DNA of 64,000 nt from Mesorhizobium sp. (GTDB lineage Bacteria; Pseudomonadota; Alphaproteobacteria; Rhizobiales; Rhizobiaceae): positions 60,341-124,340 of the forward strand of contig NZ_SUHQ01000023.1 of NCBI RefSeq assembly GCF_004962245.1, in the 5' to 3' direction. The stretch's first letter is position 1; the number at the start of each line of letters is the position of its first letter. Made by a program: the position numbers and the translations under genes. Shown here in pieces: positions 1 to 8,521 of the stretch. The notes below the pieces were generated by a model. It saw only the letters and a program-made list of their open reading frames with translations. It had not been told where the DNA came from and did no database searches.

Positions 1-1
1 G

Positions 2-235
2 TCGCGTGAAGGCATGTCGGGGACGCCGGACATGCTGTTCGGCGAGGTGACGGAGTCCGAATTCGCCGGCTCGATGTGCACCATCGCGGTGCGGCTCTTG
101 AACAGTCCCGATCCGCCGGACGCAGCCGCGATCGGCAACACGCCACTGATCCTGCGCAAGCCGGGCATGGACACACCGGTGGTCGGCGAGATCGTGCGGC
201 TGACCGTTTCCGGCAAGGCGCATGTGTTTGCCTGA
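2..235 (+). CDS. ABC transporter ATP-binding protein, C-terminal fragment
   Basis: The reading frame is open from the window edge and stops with TGA at 233-235, so only the last 77 or so residues are present. The piece resembles the TOBE-type C-terminal domain of sugar or polyamine importer ATPases: a stretch like FAGSMCTIAVRL followed by a closing beta strand VRLTVSGKAHVF. Walker motifs would lie upstream of the window. It converges on the ugp-type operon that starts on the other strand 49 bp later, so it probably belongs to a separate transport operon. The family assignment rests on the tail alone and is moderate. Confidence 0.55.
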   Translation, partial: SREGMSGTPDMLFGEVTESEFAGSMCTIAVRLLNSPDPPDAAAIGNTPLILRKPGMDTPVVGEIVRLTVSGKAHVFA

Positions 236-283
236 ACGCTCTTGTGTCTCTCGCCGCTCGCTGATCAGGACAATAGGCTGGCT

Positions 284-1351
284 TCAATCGACCCGCTTAC
301 CAGCCTGATCGAACCAATGCAGCTTTTCGGCCTTGGCCACGACGCGCAACTGGTCGCCGGGCTTGGCGTTGGCGCGACCAGAGACGCGCACGACGATACG
401 GCTGCCGCCTGCCGCGCAGTGAAGAAAGCTTTCGGCACCGACCGGTTCGACCGCCTCGACTGTCGCCGGCAGGACGAGCGCACCGGGCAGCGCCTCCGCA
501 TTGAAGGTGACGTCGGCATCTTCCGGGCGAAAACCCAGTGTCGCGGCTTGTGTTTCGGGAGCCGCGAAGTCGATCGCCGTGCCGTCGGCCAGTATCGGGC
601 CTGAGGAACTTCCGGTCAGCGCCAGAAGATTCATCGGCGGCGCGCCGATGAAGGAAGCGACGAAGGTCGAGGCCGGCTTCTCGTAGATGTCGAGCGGCGC
701 GCCCGTTTGCTCGACCAGTCCGGCGTTCATGACAACAAGGATGTCGGCCAGCGTCATCGCCTCGAGCTGGTCGTGGGTGACATAGACCGAGGTAACGCCA
801 AGTTTGCGCTGCAAATTCTTGATCTCGACCCGCATCTGGCCGCGCAGTTTGGCATCGAGATTGCTGAGCGGCTCGTCGAACAGGAAGACTTTCGGATTGC
901 GCACGATGGCGCGGCCCATGGCGACACGCTGGCGCTGGCCGCCGGAAAGCTCGCGCGGGCGCCGGTCGAGCAGCGCCGAGAGTTCCAGCACCTTGGCTGT
1001 CGAGCGCACCCTGCTGTCGATCTCGTCCTTCGGCGTGCCGCGATTGCGCAGGCCATAGGCCATGTTGTCGTAGACCTTCATATGCGGGTAAAGCGCGTAG
1101 TTCTGGAACACCATGGCGATGTCGCGCTCGGTCGGGCCGATGGCGTTGACCACCTTGCCGTCGATGGCGACCGTACCGGCAGAAATGGTCTCCAATCCGG
1201 CGATCATTCTGAGAAGGGTGGACTTGCCGCAGCCGGACGGGCCGACCAGAACGCAAAGCTCCTTGTCGGGAATGGCGATGGACACGCCCTTCACGGCTTC
1301 GATGCCGCTGGGATAGACCTTCTTCACGTCCTTCAGATCGACGGTCGCCAT
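284..1351 (-). CDS. ugpC: sn-glycerol-3-phosphate-type ABC importer, ATPase UgpC
   Basis: This 355-residue cytoplasmic ATPase would drive uptake through the two permeases encoded just upstream. Visible motifs are Walker A GPSGCGKST at residues 37-45, Q-loop Gln83, signature LSGGQ at 135-139, Walker B VFLFDE at 155-160 and the switch His193. A C-terminal TOBE region of about 110 residues is typical of the MalK/UgpC subfamily. It is the last gene of a four-gene minus-strand operon, 7 bp after the UgpE gene. The order binding protein, permease, permease, ATPase matches ugpBAEC. The substrate is inferred from overall likeness; closely related importers take up other polyols or phosphodiesters. 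Confidence 0.85.
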   Translation of the reverse strand: MATVDLKDVKKVYPSGIEAVKGVSIAIPDKELCVLVGPSGCGKSTLLRMIAGLETISAGTVAIDGKVVNAIGPTERDIAMVFQNYALYPHMKVYDNMAYGLRNRGTPKDEIDSRVRSTAKVLELSALLDRRPRELSGGQRQRVAMGRAIVRNPKVFLFDEPLSNLDAKLRGQMRVEIKNLQRKLGVTSVYVTHDQLEAMTLADILVVMNAGLVEQTGAPLDIYEKPASTFVASFIGAPPMNLLALTGSSSGPILADGTAIDFAAPETQAATLGFRPEDADVTFNAEALPGALVLPATVEAVEPVGAESFLHCAAGGSRIVVRVSGRANAKPGDQLRVVAKAEKLHWFDQAGKRVD

Positions 1352-1358
1352 CGGCTTC

Positions 1359-2207
1359 TCACTTTTCGGATTCGACCAGGCCGCGCACGAACCAGCGTTG
1401 CATCAGCACGACCACCAGGATCGGCGGCACGATCGCCAGCATCGCTGTGACCATGACCAGGTGCCATTCGGTGTCGGCATCGGCGAAGGAAACCATCTTT
1501 CTCAGCGCGATGACGATGGTGTTCATATCGTTGCTGTTGGTGACGAGCAGCGGCCAAAGATACTGCGTCCAGCCATAGATGAAGAGGATCACGAACAGCG
1601 CCGCGATGTTGGTGCGCGACAGTGGCAAGAGGATATCGAAGAAGAAGCGCCATGGCCCGGCACCGTCGACACGCGCCGCCTCGACCAATTCGCCCGGTAT
1701 GGTCATGAAGAACTGGCGGAACAGCAGCGTCGCGGTGGCCGAGGCGATCAGCGGGACGATCAGGCCGGCATAGGTGTCGATCATGCCGAGATCGACCATC
1801 ACCTTGTAGGTCGGCAGGATGCGCACCTCCACGGGAAGCATTAAGGTGATGAAGATCAGCCAGAAGAAGGTCATGCGCAGGGGAAAGCGGAAGAACACGA
1901 TCGCGTAGGCCGAGAGGATCGAGATGAAGATCTTTCCCACCGCAACGCCGAGCGCCATGATCGTGGTGTTGAGGAGCAGTCTGCCGACACTGACGCCGCC
2001 GATGCGACCAATGCCGCCGAACAGCGCCTCGCTGTAATTGTTCCAGAGCTGGCCGCCGGGCAAGAGCGGCAGCGGCGGCCTGAGGATCGTTTGCAGCGTG
2101 TGTGTCGAGGCAACGAACGTGTAGTAGATCGGAAAAGCCACGATCAATATGCCAAGGATGAGCACGGCATGGGCGATGAAGGTGCGGAGTGGGGACTGGC
2201 CGATCAT
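1359..2207 (-). CDS. ugpE: glycerol-3-phosphate-type ABC importer, permease UgpE
   Basis: Inner-membrane permease of the MalG/UgpE type with about six hydrophobic segments. The cytoplasmic EAA loop, which docks on the ATPase, is recognisable as EAARVDGAGPW followed by a hydrophobic LLP end, roughly residues 176-196. I chose the ATG at 2207 because GAGGG sits five bases upstream; an in-frame TTG at 2219 overlaps the stop of the preceding permease gene as TTGA and would add four residues. Either way the two permease genes are tightly coupled, as expected for subunits made in equal amounts. Confidence 0.85.
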   Translation of the reverse strand: MIGQSPLRTFIAHAVLILGILIVAFPIYYTFVASTHTLQTILRPPLPLLPGGQLWNNYSEALFGGIGRIGGVSVGRLLLNTTIMALGVAVGKIFISILSAYAIVFFRFPLRMTFFWLIFITLMLPVEVRILPTYKVMVDLGMIDTYAGLIVPLIASATATLLFRQFFMTIPGELVEAARVDGAGPWRFFFDILLPLSRTNIAALFVILFIYGWTQYLWPLLVTNSNDMNTIVIALRKMVSFADADTEWHLVMVTAMLAIVPPILVVVLMQRWFVRGLVESEK

Positions 2208-2215
2208 CGCTGCCC

Positions 2216-3100
2216 TCAACCGTAGTGGACTTTGCGTTCCACGTAGCGGAACTGGATAGCCGTGAGCGCAATGACGATGACCATCAGGATGACCGACTGC
2301 GCCGCCGAATCGCCCAGGATCAGATTGACGAAGCCGTCATTGTAGACCTTGTAGACCAGCGTCTCGGTCGTCTTGCCCGGCCCGCCGCCGGTGACGGCAT
2401 GAACGATGCCGAACGTGTCGAACAGGGCATAGACGGTGTTGACGACCAGCAGGAAAAAGGTCGTCGGCGCCAGCAGCGGGAAGACGATGGTCCAGAAGCG
2501 CTTGGTCTCGCCGGCGCCATCCATGGCCGCCGCCTCGATCAGCGTTTTCGGCACCGCCTGCAGGCCGGCGACGAAGAACAGGAAATTGTAGCTGATCTGC
2601 TTCCAGGCAGCCGCCGACACCAGCAGGATCATGGCGTGGGTGCCGTTGAGCAGCGGGTCCCATGCGATGCCGAGGCTTCTCAGCAAATAGGCCAACGAGC
2701 CGATCGAAGGATTGAACAGAAACAGCCACAGCATGCCGGCAATCGCCGGCGCCACGGCATAAGGCCATATCAACAGTGTGCGGTAGAGGCCTTTGCCGCG
2801 CATCGCCTTCTCGGCCATGACCGCAAGCAGCAGCGCCACGCCCATGGCGACGATCGCAGTCGCAAGCGAGAACACCACGGTGACCTTGATCGAATTGAGG
2901 TAGGCCGGATCAGCCAGCACCTTCCGGAAGTTGGCGAACCAGACGAACTTGGTCCTCAGCCCGAACGGGTCTTGCCTGAGCATCGACTGGTAAAGCGCCT
3001 GGCCGGCCGGCCAGTAGAAGAAAACCAGTGTTATGGCGAGTTGTGGCGCCACCAGCAGGTAAGGCAGGATCTTGTTGGGAAAGACGACGCGTGGAGACAG
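2216..3100 (-). CDS. ugpA: glycerol-3-phosphate-type ABC importer, permease UgpA
   Basis: First permease of the importer, with six or so membrane segments and an EAA loop (EAAAMDGAGETKRFW). The start is unusual. The first ATG/GTG/TTG in frame is the GTG at 3052, which would cut into the first membrane helix (APQLAITLVFFYW). The conserved-looking N-terminus VVFPNKILPYLL lies further upstream, and the in-frame stop is at 3121. Between that stop and 3052 there is no ATG, GTG or TTG. A CTG at 3098-3100 follows GAGG with good spacing and gives 294 residues, close to the usual UgpA length, so it is used here as the likely start. Confidence 0.75.
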   Translation of the reverse strand: MSPRVVFPNKILPYLLVAPQLAITLVFFYWPAGQALYQSMLRQDPFGLRTKFVWFANFRKVLADPAYLNSIKVTVVFSLATAIVAMGVALLLAVMAEKAMRGKGLYRTLLIWPYAVAPAIAGMLWLFLFNPSIGSLAYLLRSLGIAWDPLLNGTHAMILLVSAAAWKQISYNFLFFVAGLQAVPKTLIEAAAMDGAGETKRFWTIVFPLLAPTTFFLLVVNTVYALFDTFGIVHAVTGGGPGKTTETLVYKVYNDGFVNLILGDSAAQSVILMVIVIALTAIQFRYVERKVHYG

Positions 3101-3184
3101 GCTGATTTCCTCGCTATCTCAGGAATCGCCCACGCGAGCTTGCGTGGGCGATATTCAAACCGACACTAACCGAGATAATCCCCG

Positions 3185-4495
3185 TCAGTTCTCCAGCGCT
3201 TCCTTGATCGCGGCGTTGCCGCGCGTGACCGCATTGTCAAGCGCCTGCTGAGCGGTTTGCTGGCCGGCCAGCATCTTTTCGAGTTCCTCGTTCTGGATAT
3301 CGCGCACCTGCGGCAGATTCGGCAGGCGTACGCCCTTCGAGTTGTCGGTCGGCGCCTTGCCCGTCATCTGCAGGATGGGTGTCTCGCGGCCGGGGTTCTT
3401 GTCATAAAAGCCGGATTTCTTGGTCGCCTCATACGCGGCGAGCGTCACCGGCAGGTATCCCGACTTCTGGTGCAGATATTCTTGCACGTCGGTCTTGGAC
3501 AGATAGGCGAAGAAGGCCGCGACGCCCTTGTATTGCTCATCCGACTTGTTGCCAAACACCCACAGGCTGGCACCGCCCGGCGTGGTGTTCTGCGGTGCGC
3601 CCTTGGCGTCGGTATCATAGGGAAGCTGGCCGATGCCATAGTTCATGCCGGACTTGACGATGTCGCCGAGGCCACCCGACGATTCGGTGAAGATGCCGCA
3701 TTCGCCGGCAAGGAAGATCTGCTTGGCCTCGGAGGTGCGGCCGCCATATTTGAAGGTACCGTCCTTGGCGAGGTCTGCGAGCGCCTGGAAGTGGTTGACG
3801 AAAATCGGTGCGTTGATCTTGAGTTCGACATCACCGCCAGCCAGACCGTTCTGCTGGGTGGCCCACGACACATCATTCCATGCCGCGAAATTCTCCAGAT
3901 GGATCCAGGTCAGCCAGGTAGAGGTATAACCGCAAGAAGCGGCGCCGCTCGCCTTGATCTTCTTGGCAGCTTCCCACACCTCGTTCCAGGTCTTGGGCGG
4001 GTTGTCTACATCGAGCCCTGCCTTCTGGAAGATGTCCTTGTTGTAGTAGAGGATCGGCGAGGAAGAGTTGTACGGGAAGGACAGCATGGTGCCGTCCGGC
4101 TTCGAATAATAACCGACGATGCCGGGCAGGTATTGGCTCTTGTCGAAGGTCATGCCAGCACCCGTCATCACATCGGCCACTGGCTTGATCGCACCCTCGG
4201 CCGCCATCATCACGCCGGTACCGACGTCGAACACCTGCAGGATATCGGGCGCCTGTCCGGCACGGAAGGCAGCGATGCCCGCATTCAGCGTCTCCGGATA
4301 GGTGCCCTTGAACACCGGAACGAGCTCATAATCGCTCTGGCTGGCGTTGAAATCCTTGGAGATCTTGTCCACAACCTCGGCGTTGGCGCCGGTCATGGCG
4401 TGCCACCAGCTGATCTGCGTGACTGCAAAGGCGGAGGTTGTGGAAAGCAGGGTCAAGGTGGCGGCAACACCGGCCGCGAAGCCGAAGAACTTCAT
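3185..4495 (-). CDS. ugpB: periplasmic glycerol-3-phosphate-type binding protein UgpB
   Basis: Extracytoplasmic solute-binding protein of 436 residues that captures substrate for the UgpAE permease. It has a Sec signal peptide (MKFFGFAAGVAATLTLLSTT...SAFA) with probable cleavage after residue 24. The mature N-terminus VTQISWWHAMTG is typical of UgpB. Family-like segments GTYPETLNAGIAAFRAG and DILQVFDVGTGVMM follow. The ribosome site GGGAG lies just before the ATG. It is the first gene of the operon, with 213 bp of upstream non-coding DNA that holds a palindrome at 4604-4616. Binding proteins are often made in excess, which fits the 84-bp gap before the permease gene. Confidence 0.88.
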   Translation of the reverse strand: MKFFGFAAGVAATLTLLSTTSAFAVTQISWWHAMTGANAEVVDKISKDFNASQSDYELVPVFKGTYPETLNAGIAAFRAGQAPDILQVFDVGTGVMMAAEGAIKPVADVMTGAGMTFDKSQYLPGIVGYYSKPDGTMLSFPYNSSSPILYYNKDIFQKAGLDVDNPPKTWNEVWEAAKKIKASGAASCGYTSTWLTWIHLENFAAWNDVSWATQQNGLAGGDVELKINAPIFVNHFQALADLAKDGTFKYGGRTSEAKQIFLAGECGIFTESSGGLGDIVKSGMNYGIGQLPYDTDAKGAPQNTTPGGASLWVFGNKSDEQYKGVAAFFAYLSKTDVQEYLHQKSGYLPVTLAAYEATKKSGFYDKNPGRETPILQMTGKAPTDNSKGVRLPNLPQVRDIQNEELEKMLAGQQTAQQALDNAVTRGNAAIKEALEN

Positions 4496-4603
4496 GTTTC
4501 ATCTCCCGTTTGTCGTTGGCGAAAGGGGCACTCTCGCAAAGGCAATATGTGCCGCTCGTGACAATTGGACAACGGTTTTGTTGCAGATCGAAGAACTTGA
4601 TCT

Positions 4604-4616
4604 CCACTTAAAGTGG
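4604..4616. promoter_or_regulatory. 13-bp palindrome upstream of the ugp operon (possible operator)
   Basis: CCACTTAAAGTGG is a perfect inverted repeat with a single central base, about 110 bp upstream of the ugpB start and about 90 bp from the stop of tlpA. Its position fits an operator for the importer operon. The regulator is not in the window. I looked for a Pho box, the usual control of ugp genes, and saw only two TTGTC words spaced 8 bp instead of 11. Confidence 0.4.
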
Positions 4617-4708
4617 TGCACGCCTCCGAATGGGAGCCGATGGAAAGGAATTGCCAAGCCGGCTTACCATTCGACAATGGCAACGGAGACCGGCACAATC
4701 GCCAGCGC

Positions 4709-5395
4709 TCAGTCCGCCCCGCCGAGCGCCGTCTCGACCAGTCGCTTGGCGTCCGGTCCAGACCATTCGGCCGGGCCGTTCATATGGGCGATCAGGCAGC
4801 CTTCGCCGTCGATCAGCATGGTCACCGGCAGGCCGAGCGCCAGGCCGCGCGTCTTGAGATCATTGAACAGCGTCATCGTCGAATCGCGATAGTAGCCGAG
4901 CGCTTCGACGCCGGTTTCCTCAAGGAACTTCTTCGGCTTGGTGTCGTCGCCGGCATCGACGTTGACCGCGACGACCTCGAACGCGTCGCTGCCCATTTCT
5001 TTCTGCAGCGCATCGAGCGCCGGCATTTCGGCGCGGCAGGGCGCGCACCATGTCGCCCACAGATTGAGCAGCACAGTCTTGCCGGCATGGTCGGCGATCG
5101 TCATCGGCTTGCCGTCAGGGTCGTTGAAGGCAAGGCCTTTCAGCGATTGCGGCGGATCGGCCGGCAACAGCGCGGCAACCTGGCCGGTGGCGGCCGCCGC
5201 GACCGTCTTGGCGCGATCGGCCTTGGCGGCGCAGGCGGCATCGTCCTTGCTGTCGCCAACCGCGACTGGCGCGGGTGCGATGTTGCCAGAACCGCTCTCG
5301 CTGACATATACCGCGACCGCGCCGGCAAGCACGCCCGCCACCAAGGCGGCGAGGATGAGGCGCGGGGCCGGGAAAAATCGATTGCCGTCTGCCAT
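4709..5395 (-). CDS. tlpA: TlpA-family membrane-anchored thiol-disulfide oxidoreductase
   Basis: A 228-residue thioredoxin-fold protein with one N-terminal membrane anchor (about residues 11-31) and a periplasmic domain. The redox centre is WCAPC at residues 116-120, in the context NLWATWCAPCRAEMP. TlpA proteins keep cysteines reduced during cytochrome oxidase assembly and related periplasmic tasks. The ATG at 5395 is chosen; an in-frame GTG at 5419 would add eight residues. It is divergent from argH with only 35 bp between the starts, so at least one promoter must lie inside the neighbouring gene. Confidence 0.85.
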   Translation of the reverse strand: MADGNRFFPAPRLILAALVAGVLAGAVAVYVSESGSGNIAPAPVAVGDSKDDAACAAKADRAKTVAAAATGQVAALLPADPPQSLKGLAFNDPDGKPMTIADHAGKTVLLNLWATWCAPCRAEMPALDALQKEMGSDAFEVVAVNVDAGDDTKPKKFLEETGVEALGYYRDSTMTLFNDLKTRGLALGLPVTMLIDGEGCLIAHMNGPAEWSGPDAKRLVETALGGAD

Positions 5396-5430
5396 TTTCT
5401 GAATACTGCTCCGGAGCACGGGTTATAGCG

Positions 5431-6831
5431 ATGAGCGACAAGAAGGCCAGCAACCAGATGTGGGGCGGACGTTTTGCCTCGGGTCCGGCCGCGATCATGG
5501 AAGCGATCAACGCGTCGATCTCGTTCGACCGCAAACTCTACGCGCAGGACATCAGAGGCTCGATCGCCCACAGCGAGATGCTGGCGCAAACGGGCATTAT
5601 TTCGACGGCCGATCAAGAAAAAATCGCTCACGGGCTGAACACGATCCTGGCAGAGATCGAGGCCGGCACGTTCGAATTCTCGACCCGGCTGGAAGACATC
5701 CACATGAATGTCGAGGCTCGCCTTGCCGAACTGATCGGTCCGGCCGCCGGCCGCCTGCACACTGCCCGCTCGCGCAACGACCAGGTGGCGGTCGATCTCA
5801 GGCTGTGGGTCAAGGACGAGTGCTTTCGCGTCGCCGAGGCGCTGAAGGGCCTGATCACAGCGTTCCTGGAACGCGCCGAGGAGCATGCGGCAACGGTGAT
5901 GCCGGGCTTCACTCACATGCAGGCGGCGCAGCCGGTGACCTTCGGCCACCACTGCATGGCCTATGTCGAGATGTTTTCGCGCGACCTGTCGCGCGTTCGC
6001 GACGCCATCGAGCGGATGGACGAAAGCCCGCTCGGTGCTGCCGCCCTTGCCGGCACCAGCTTCCCGATCGACCGGCACCAGACGGCCAAGGCACTCGGCT
6101 TCCGCGAGCCGATGCGCAACTCCCTGGACAGCGTTTCGGACCGCGATTTCGCGCTGGAGTTTTTAGGCCTGGCGGCGATCTGCGCGACGCATCTGTCGCG
6201 GCTGGCCGAAGAGATCATCATCTGGTCGACGCCGCAATTCGGCTTCGTCAGGCTGTCGGACTCATTCTCCACCGGCTCCTCGATCATGCCGCAGAAGAAG
6301 AACCCCGACGCGGCTGAACTGGTACGCGGCAAGACCGGCCGCGTCACCGGCCATCTGGTCGGCCTGCTGACGGTGATGAAGGGTATGCCGCTGACCTACG
6401 GCAAGGACATGCAGGAGGACAAGGAGTCCGTGTTCGACGCCGCCGAGACGCTCGACCTGATGCTGGCGGCGATGACCGGCATGGTGCGCGACATGACGGT
6501 GAACGCCGCCGCCATGAAGAAGGCCTCCGGCGCCGGCTATTCGACCGCGACCGACCTTGCCGACTGGCTGGTGCGCGCGCTCGGCCTGCCTTTCCGCGAG
6601 GCGCACCATGTCACCGGCCGCGCGGTGGCGCTGGCCGAAGAGAAGAAGATCGGGCTGGACAGGCTGCCGCTGGAAGGTTTGCAGTCCATTCACCCCGGCA
6701 TCACGGCGGACGTGTTTTCCGTGCTTGCCGTACAGAATTCGGTGAAGAGCCGCACGAGCTTCGGCGGCACAGCGCCGTCGGAAGTGAGGAAGCAGATCCG
6801 GTACTGGAAAAAGCACATCGCCAAGGCGTGA
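5431..6831 (+). CDS. argH: argininosuccinate lyase
   Basis: Splits argininosuccinate to arginine and fumarate, the last step of arginine synthesis, in the cytoplasm. The 466-residue length is standard. The fumarase/aspartase superfamily signature GSSIMPQKKNP lies at residues 282-292 and carries the catalytic serine loop. The HTARSRNDQV and THMQAAQPVT segments are also present. The ATG follows the divergent tlpA start by 35 bp. Next come a small lipoprotein gene and lysA on the same strand, an order I recall from other Hyphomicrobiales. Confidence 0.97.
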   Translation: MSDKKASNQMWGGRFASGPAAIMEAINASISFDRKLYAQDIRGSIAHSEMLAQTGIISTADQEKIAHGLNTILAEIEAGTFEFSTRLEDIHMNVEARLAELIGPAAGRLHTARSRNDQVAVDLRLWVKDECFRVAEALKGLITAFLERAEEHAATVMPGFTHMQAAQPVTFGHHCMAYVEMFSRDLSRVRDAIERMDESPLGAAALAGTSFPIDRHQTAKALGFREPMRNSLDSVSDRDFALEFLGLAAICATHLSRLAEEIIIWSTPQFGFVRLSDSFSTGSSIMPQKKNPDAAELVRGKTGRVTGHLVGLLTVMKGMPLTYGKDMQEDKESVFDAAETLDLMLAAMTGMVRDMTVNAAAMKKASGAGYSTATDLADWLVRALGLPFREAHHVTGRAVALAEEKKIGLDRLPLEGLQSIHPGITADVFSVLAVQNSVKSRTSFGGTAPSEVRKQIRYWKKHIAKA

Positions 6832-6890
6832 TGCCAGGGTGCAATGCCAGCAAAACTCGGCTAGAAGCGGCAGGCAAAAGTTTCGGACGG

Positions 6891-7106
6891 ATGGCACGGA
6901 TGACCGGAAGCAGGATTTTGGTGACACTGACGCTGCTGGCGGCGATGGCGGCCGTTACAGCCTGCGGCAGGAAGTCCGGGCTCGACACGCCCTATGAGGC
7001 GGCCGTGCAGGCACGCAAGGACGCCGCGAAGGCCAAGCAGCCCGTGCCGCCGGAGCCGGAAAAACCGGTCGAGGACAAGAAGTTCGTTCTCGATCCGCTG
7101 ATCTAG
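6891..7106 (+). CDS. lptM: small lipoprotein, LptM-like
   Basis: A 71-residue protein with a lipoprotein signal peptide. The basic N-terminus MARMTGSR is followed by a hydrophobic stretch and the lipobox V-T-A-C, then GRKSGLDTPYEAA. The rest is short, lysine- and proline-rich, and ends KKFVLDPLI. Small lipoproteins of this form between argH and lysA are annotated as LptM, a maturation factor for the LPS translocon LptD in Enterobacteria; function here is inferred. An upstream in-frame ATG at 6828 would place the signal peptide too far inside, so 6891 is used. Confidence 0.75.
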   Translation: MARMTGSRILVTLTLLAAMAAVTACGRKSGLDTPYEAAVQARKDAAKAKQPVPPEPEKPVEDKKFVLDPLI

Positions 7107-7110
7107 AGCC

Positions 7111-7132
7111 GATGAGATCACCCGATCTCATC
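7111..7132. repeat. 9-bp stem hairpin between lptM and lysA
   Basis: GATGAGATC and GATCTCATC form a perfect inverted repeat around a four-base ACCC loop, a few bases after the lptM stop. There is no T run, so it is not a convincing intrinsic terminator. It may be a processing or stabilising hairpin, or a single copy of a dispersed repeat. Confidence 0.5.
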
Positions 7133-7158
7133 GTGCTCCAACTTCCGGAACCACTCTT

Positions 7159-8427
7159 GTGAACCATTTCGATTACCGCGACGGCGTACTGCATGCCGAG
7201 GACGTGGCGATATCAGATATCGCCACAAGCGTCGGCACGCCGTTCTATTGTTATTCGACGGCGACGCTGACCAGGCATTTCCGCGTGTTTGCGCAGGCCT
7301 TTGCCGGGCTCGACGCGCTGGTCTGCTACGCCATGAAGGCGAATTCCAACCAGGCGGTGCTAAAGATCCTGGCCAAGCTCGGTGCCGGCGCTGACGTGGT
7401 CTCCGAAGGCGAATTGCGCCGCGCGCTGGCCGCCGGCATTCCGGCCAACAAAATCCTGTTTTCGGGCGTCGGCAAGACCGCGCGCGAAATGGATTTTGCG
7501 CTCTCGGCCGGCATTCTCTGTTTCAATGTCGAATCCGAGCCGGAACTGGAAATGCTGTCGGCCCGAGCCGTGGCACTGGGCAAGATGGCATCGATCTCGC
7601 TGCGCATCAACCCGGATGTGGATGCCAGGACCCACAAGAAAATCTCCACCGGCAAGGCCGAGAACAAGTTCGGCATTCCCTGGCAGAAGGCGCGCCAGGT
7701 CTATGCCCGCGCAGCACAACTGCCCGGCATCAAGGTCACCGGCATCGACACCCATATCGGCAGCCAGATCACCGAGTTGCAGCCCTTCGACGACGCCTTC
7801 GCGCTGCTGGCGGAGCTGGTCGGCGCGCTGCGTGCCGACGGGCACGCCATCGAGCATGTCGATCTTGGCGGCGGCCTCGGCATTCCCTACCGCGTCGACA
7901 ACAGCCCGCCTCCCCTGCCGGACGCTTATGCCCAGATCGTCAGGAAGCACGTCACCAAGCTTGGATTGAAGGTGATGTTCGAGCCGGGCCGGCTGATCGT
8001 CGGCAATGCCGGCATCCTCGTCTCGCAAGTGATCTTCGTGAAGGAGGGCGATGCCAGGAATTTCCTGGTCGTCGACGCCGCGATGAACGATCTGATCCGG
8101 CCGACGCTCTACGACGCCTTCCATGACATCAAGCCGGTGGTGCAGCAGCCGGCCGCGGCGCCGCGCATGACGGTCGACGTCGTCGGTCCGGTCTGCGAGA
8201 CCGGCGACTATCTCGGCCTCGACCGCGACCTGCCGCGGCTGAAGGCCGGCGACCTGATCGCTGTCGCCACCGCCGGCGCCTATGGCGCGGTGCAGGCCGG
8301 TACCTACAACACCAGGCCGCTGGTGCCCGAAGTGCTGGTCGACGGCGACCGTTTCCATGTCGTGCGCCCGCGCCAGACCTATGACGAGCTGATCGGACTG
8401 GATTCGCTGCCCGACTGGCTGGAATAG
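7159..8427 (+). CDS. lysA: diaminopimelate decarboxylase
   Basis: PLP enzyme of the alanine racemase-like fold that makes lysine from meso-diaminopimelate, the last step of lysine synthesis. The PLP lysine is Lys60 in CYAMKANSN. The glycine loop DLGGGLGIPY and the GPVCETGDYL segment, with the cysteine that completes the partner active site in the dimer, are present. Start is GTG at 7159. The 422 residues match the family. The stop TAG is joined to the start of a family A repeat at 8427. Confidence 0.96.
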   Translation: MNHFDYRDGVLHAEDVAISDIATSVGTPFYCYSTATLTRHFRVFAQAFAGLDALVCYAMKANSNQAVLKILAKLGAGADVVSEGELRRALAAGIPANKILFSGVGKTAREMDFALSAGILCFNVESEPELEMLSARAVALGKMASISLRINPDVDARTHKKISTGKAENKFGIPWQKARQVYARAAQLPGIKVTGIDTHIGSQITELQPFDDAFALLAELVGALRADGHAIEHVDLGGGLGIPYRVDNSPPPLPDAYAQIVRKHVTKLGLKVMFEPGRLIVGNAGILVSQVIFVKEGDARNFLVVDAAMNDLIRPTLYDAFHDIKPVVQQPAAAPRMTVDVVGPVCETGDYLGLDRDLPRLKAGDLIAVATAGAYGAVQAGTYNTRPLVPEVLVDGDRFHVVRPRQTYDELIGLDSLPDWLE

Positions 8428-8502
8428 ACCATGATCCCGAACCAAAGGTCCGCGTCAGCGAAAAGTGGGAACCGGTTTTCGGAAAAGATCATAGTCAAAC
8501 AA
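8427..8502. repeat. Family A palindromic intergenic repeat, copy 1
   Basis: Begins GACCATGATCCCGA on the lysA stop codon and ends AAGATCATAGTCAAACAA. The outer arms are inverted copies, and inner arms around AACCGGTTTTCGG add a second stem. Copies with nearly the same ends lie at 26292-26338 and 40904-40958. The layout resembles the short mosaic palindromes known from rhizobia (RIME type). Confidence 0.8.
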
Positions 8503-8521
8503 GAATAGAGCGCCTGCAGCG

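Noticed and set aside
4560..4580. Pho box upstream of ugpB
   Set aside because: Two TTGTC words are present but spaced 8 bp rather than 11, and flanking bases do not fit.
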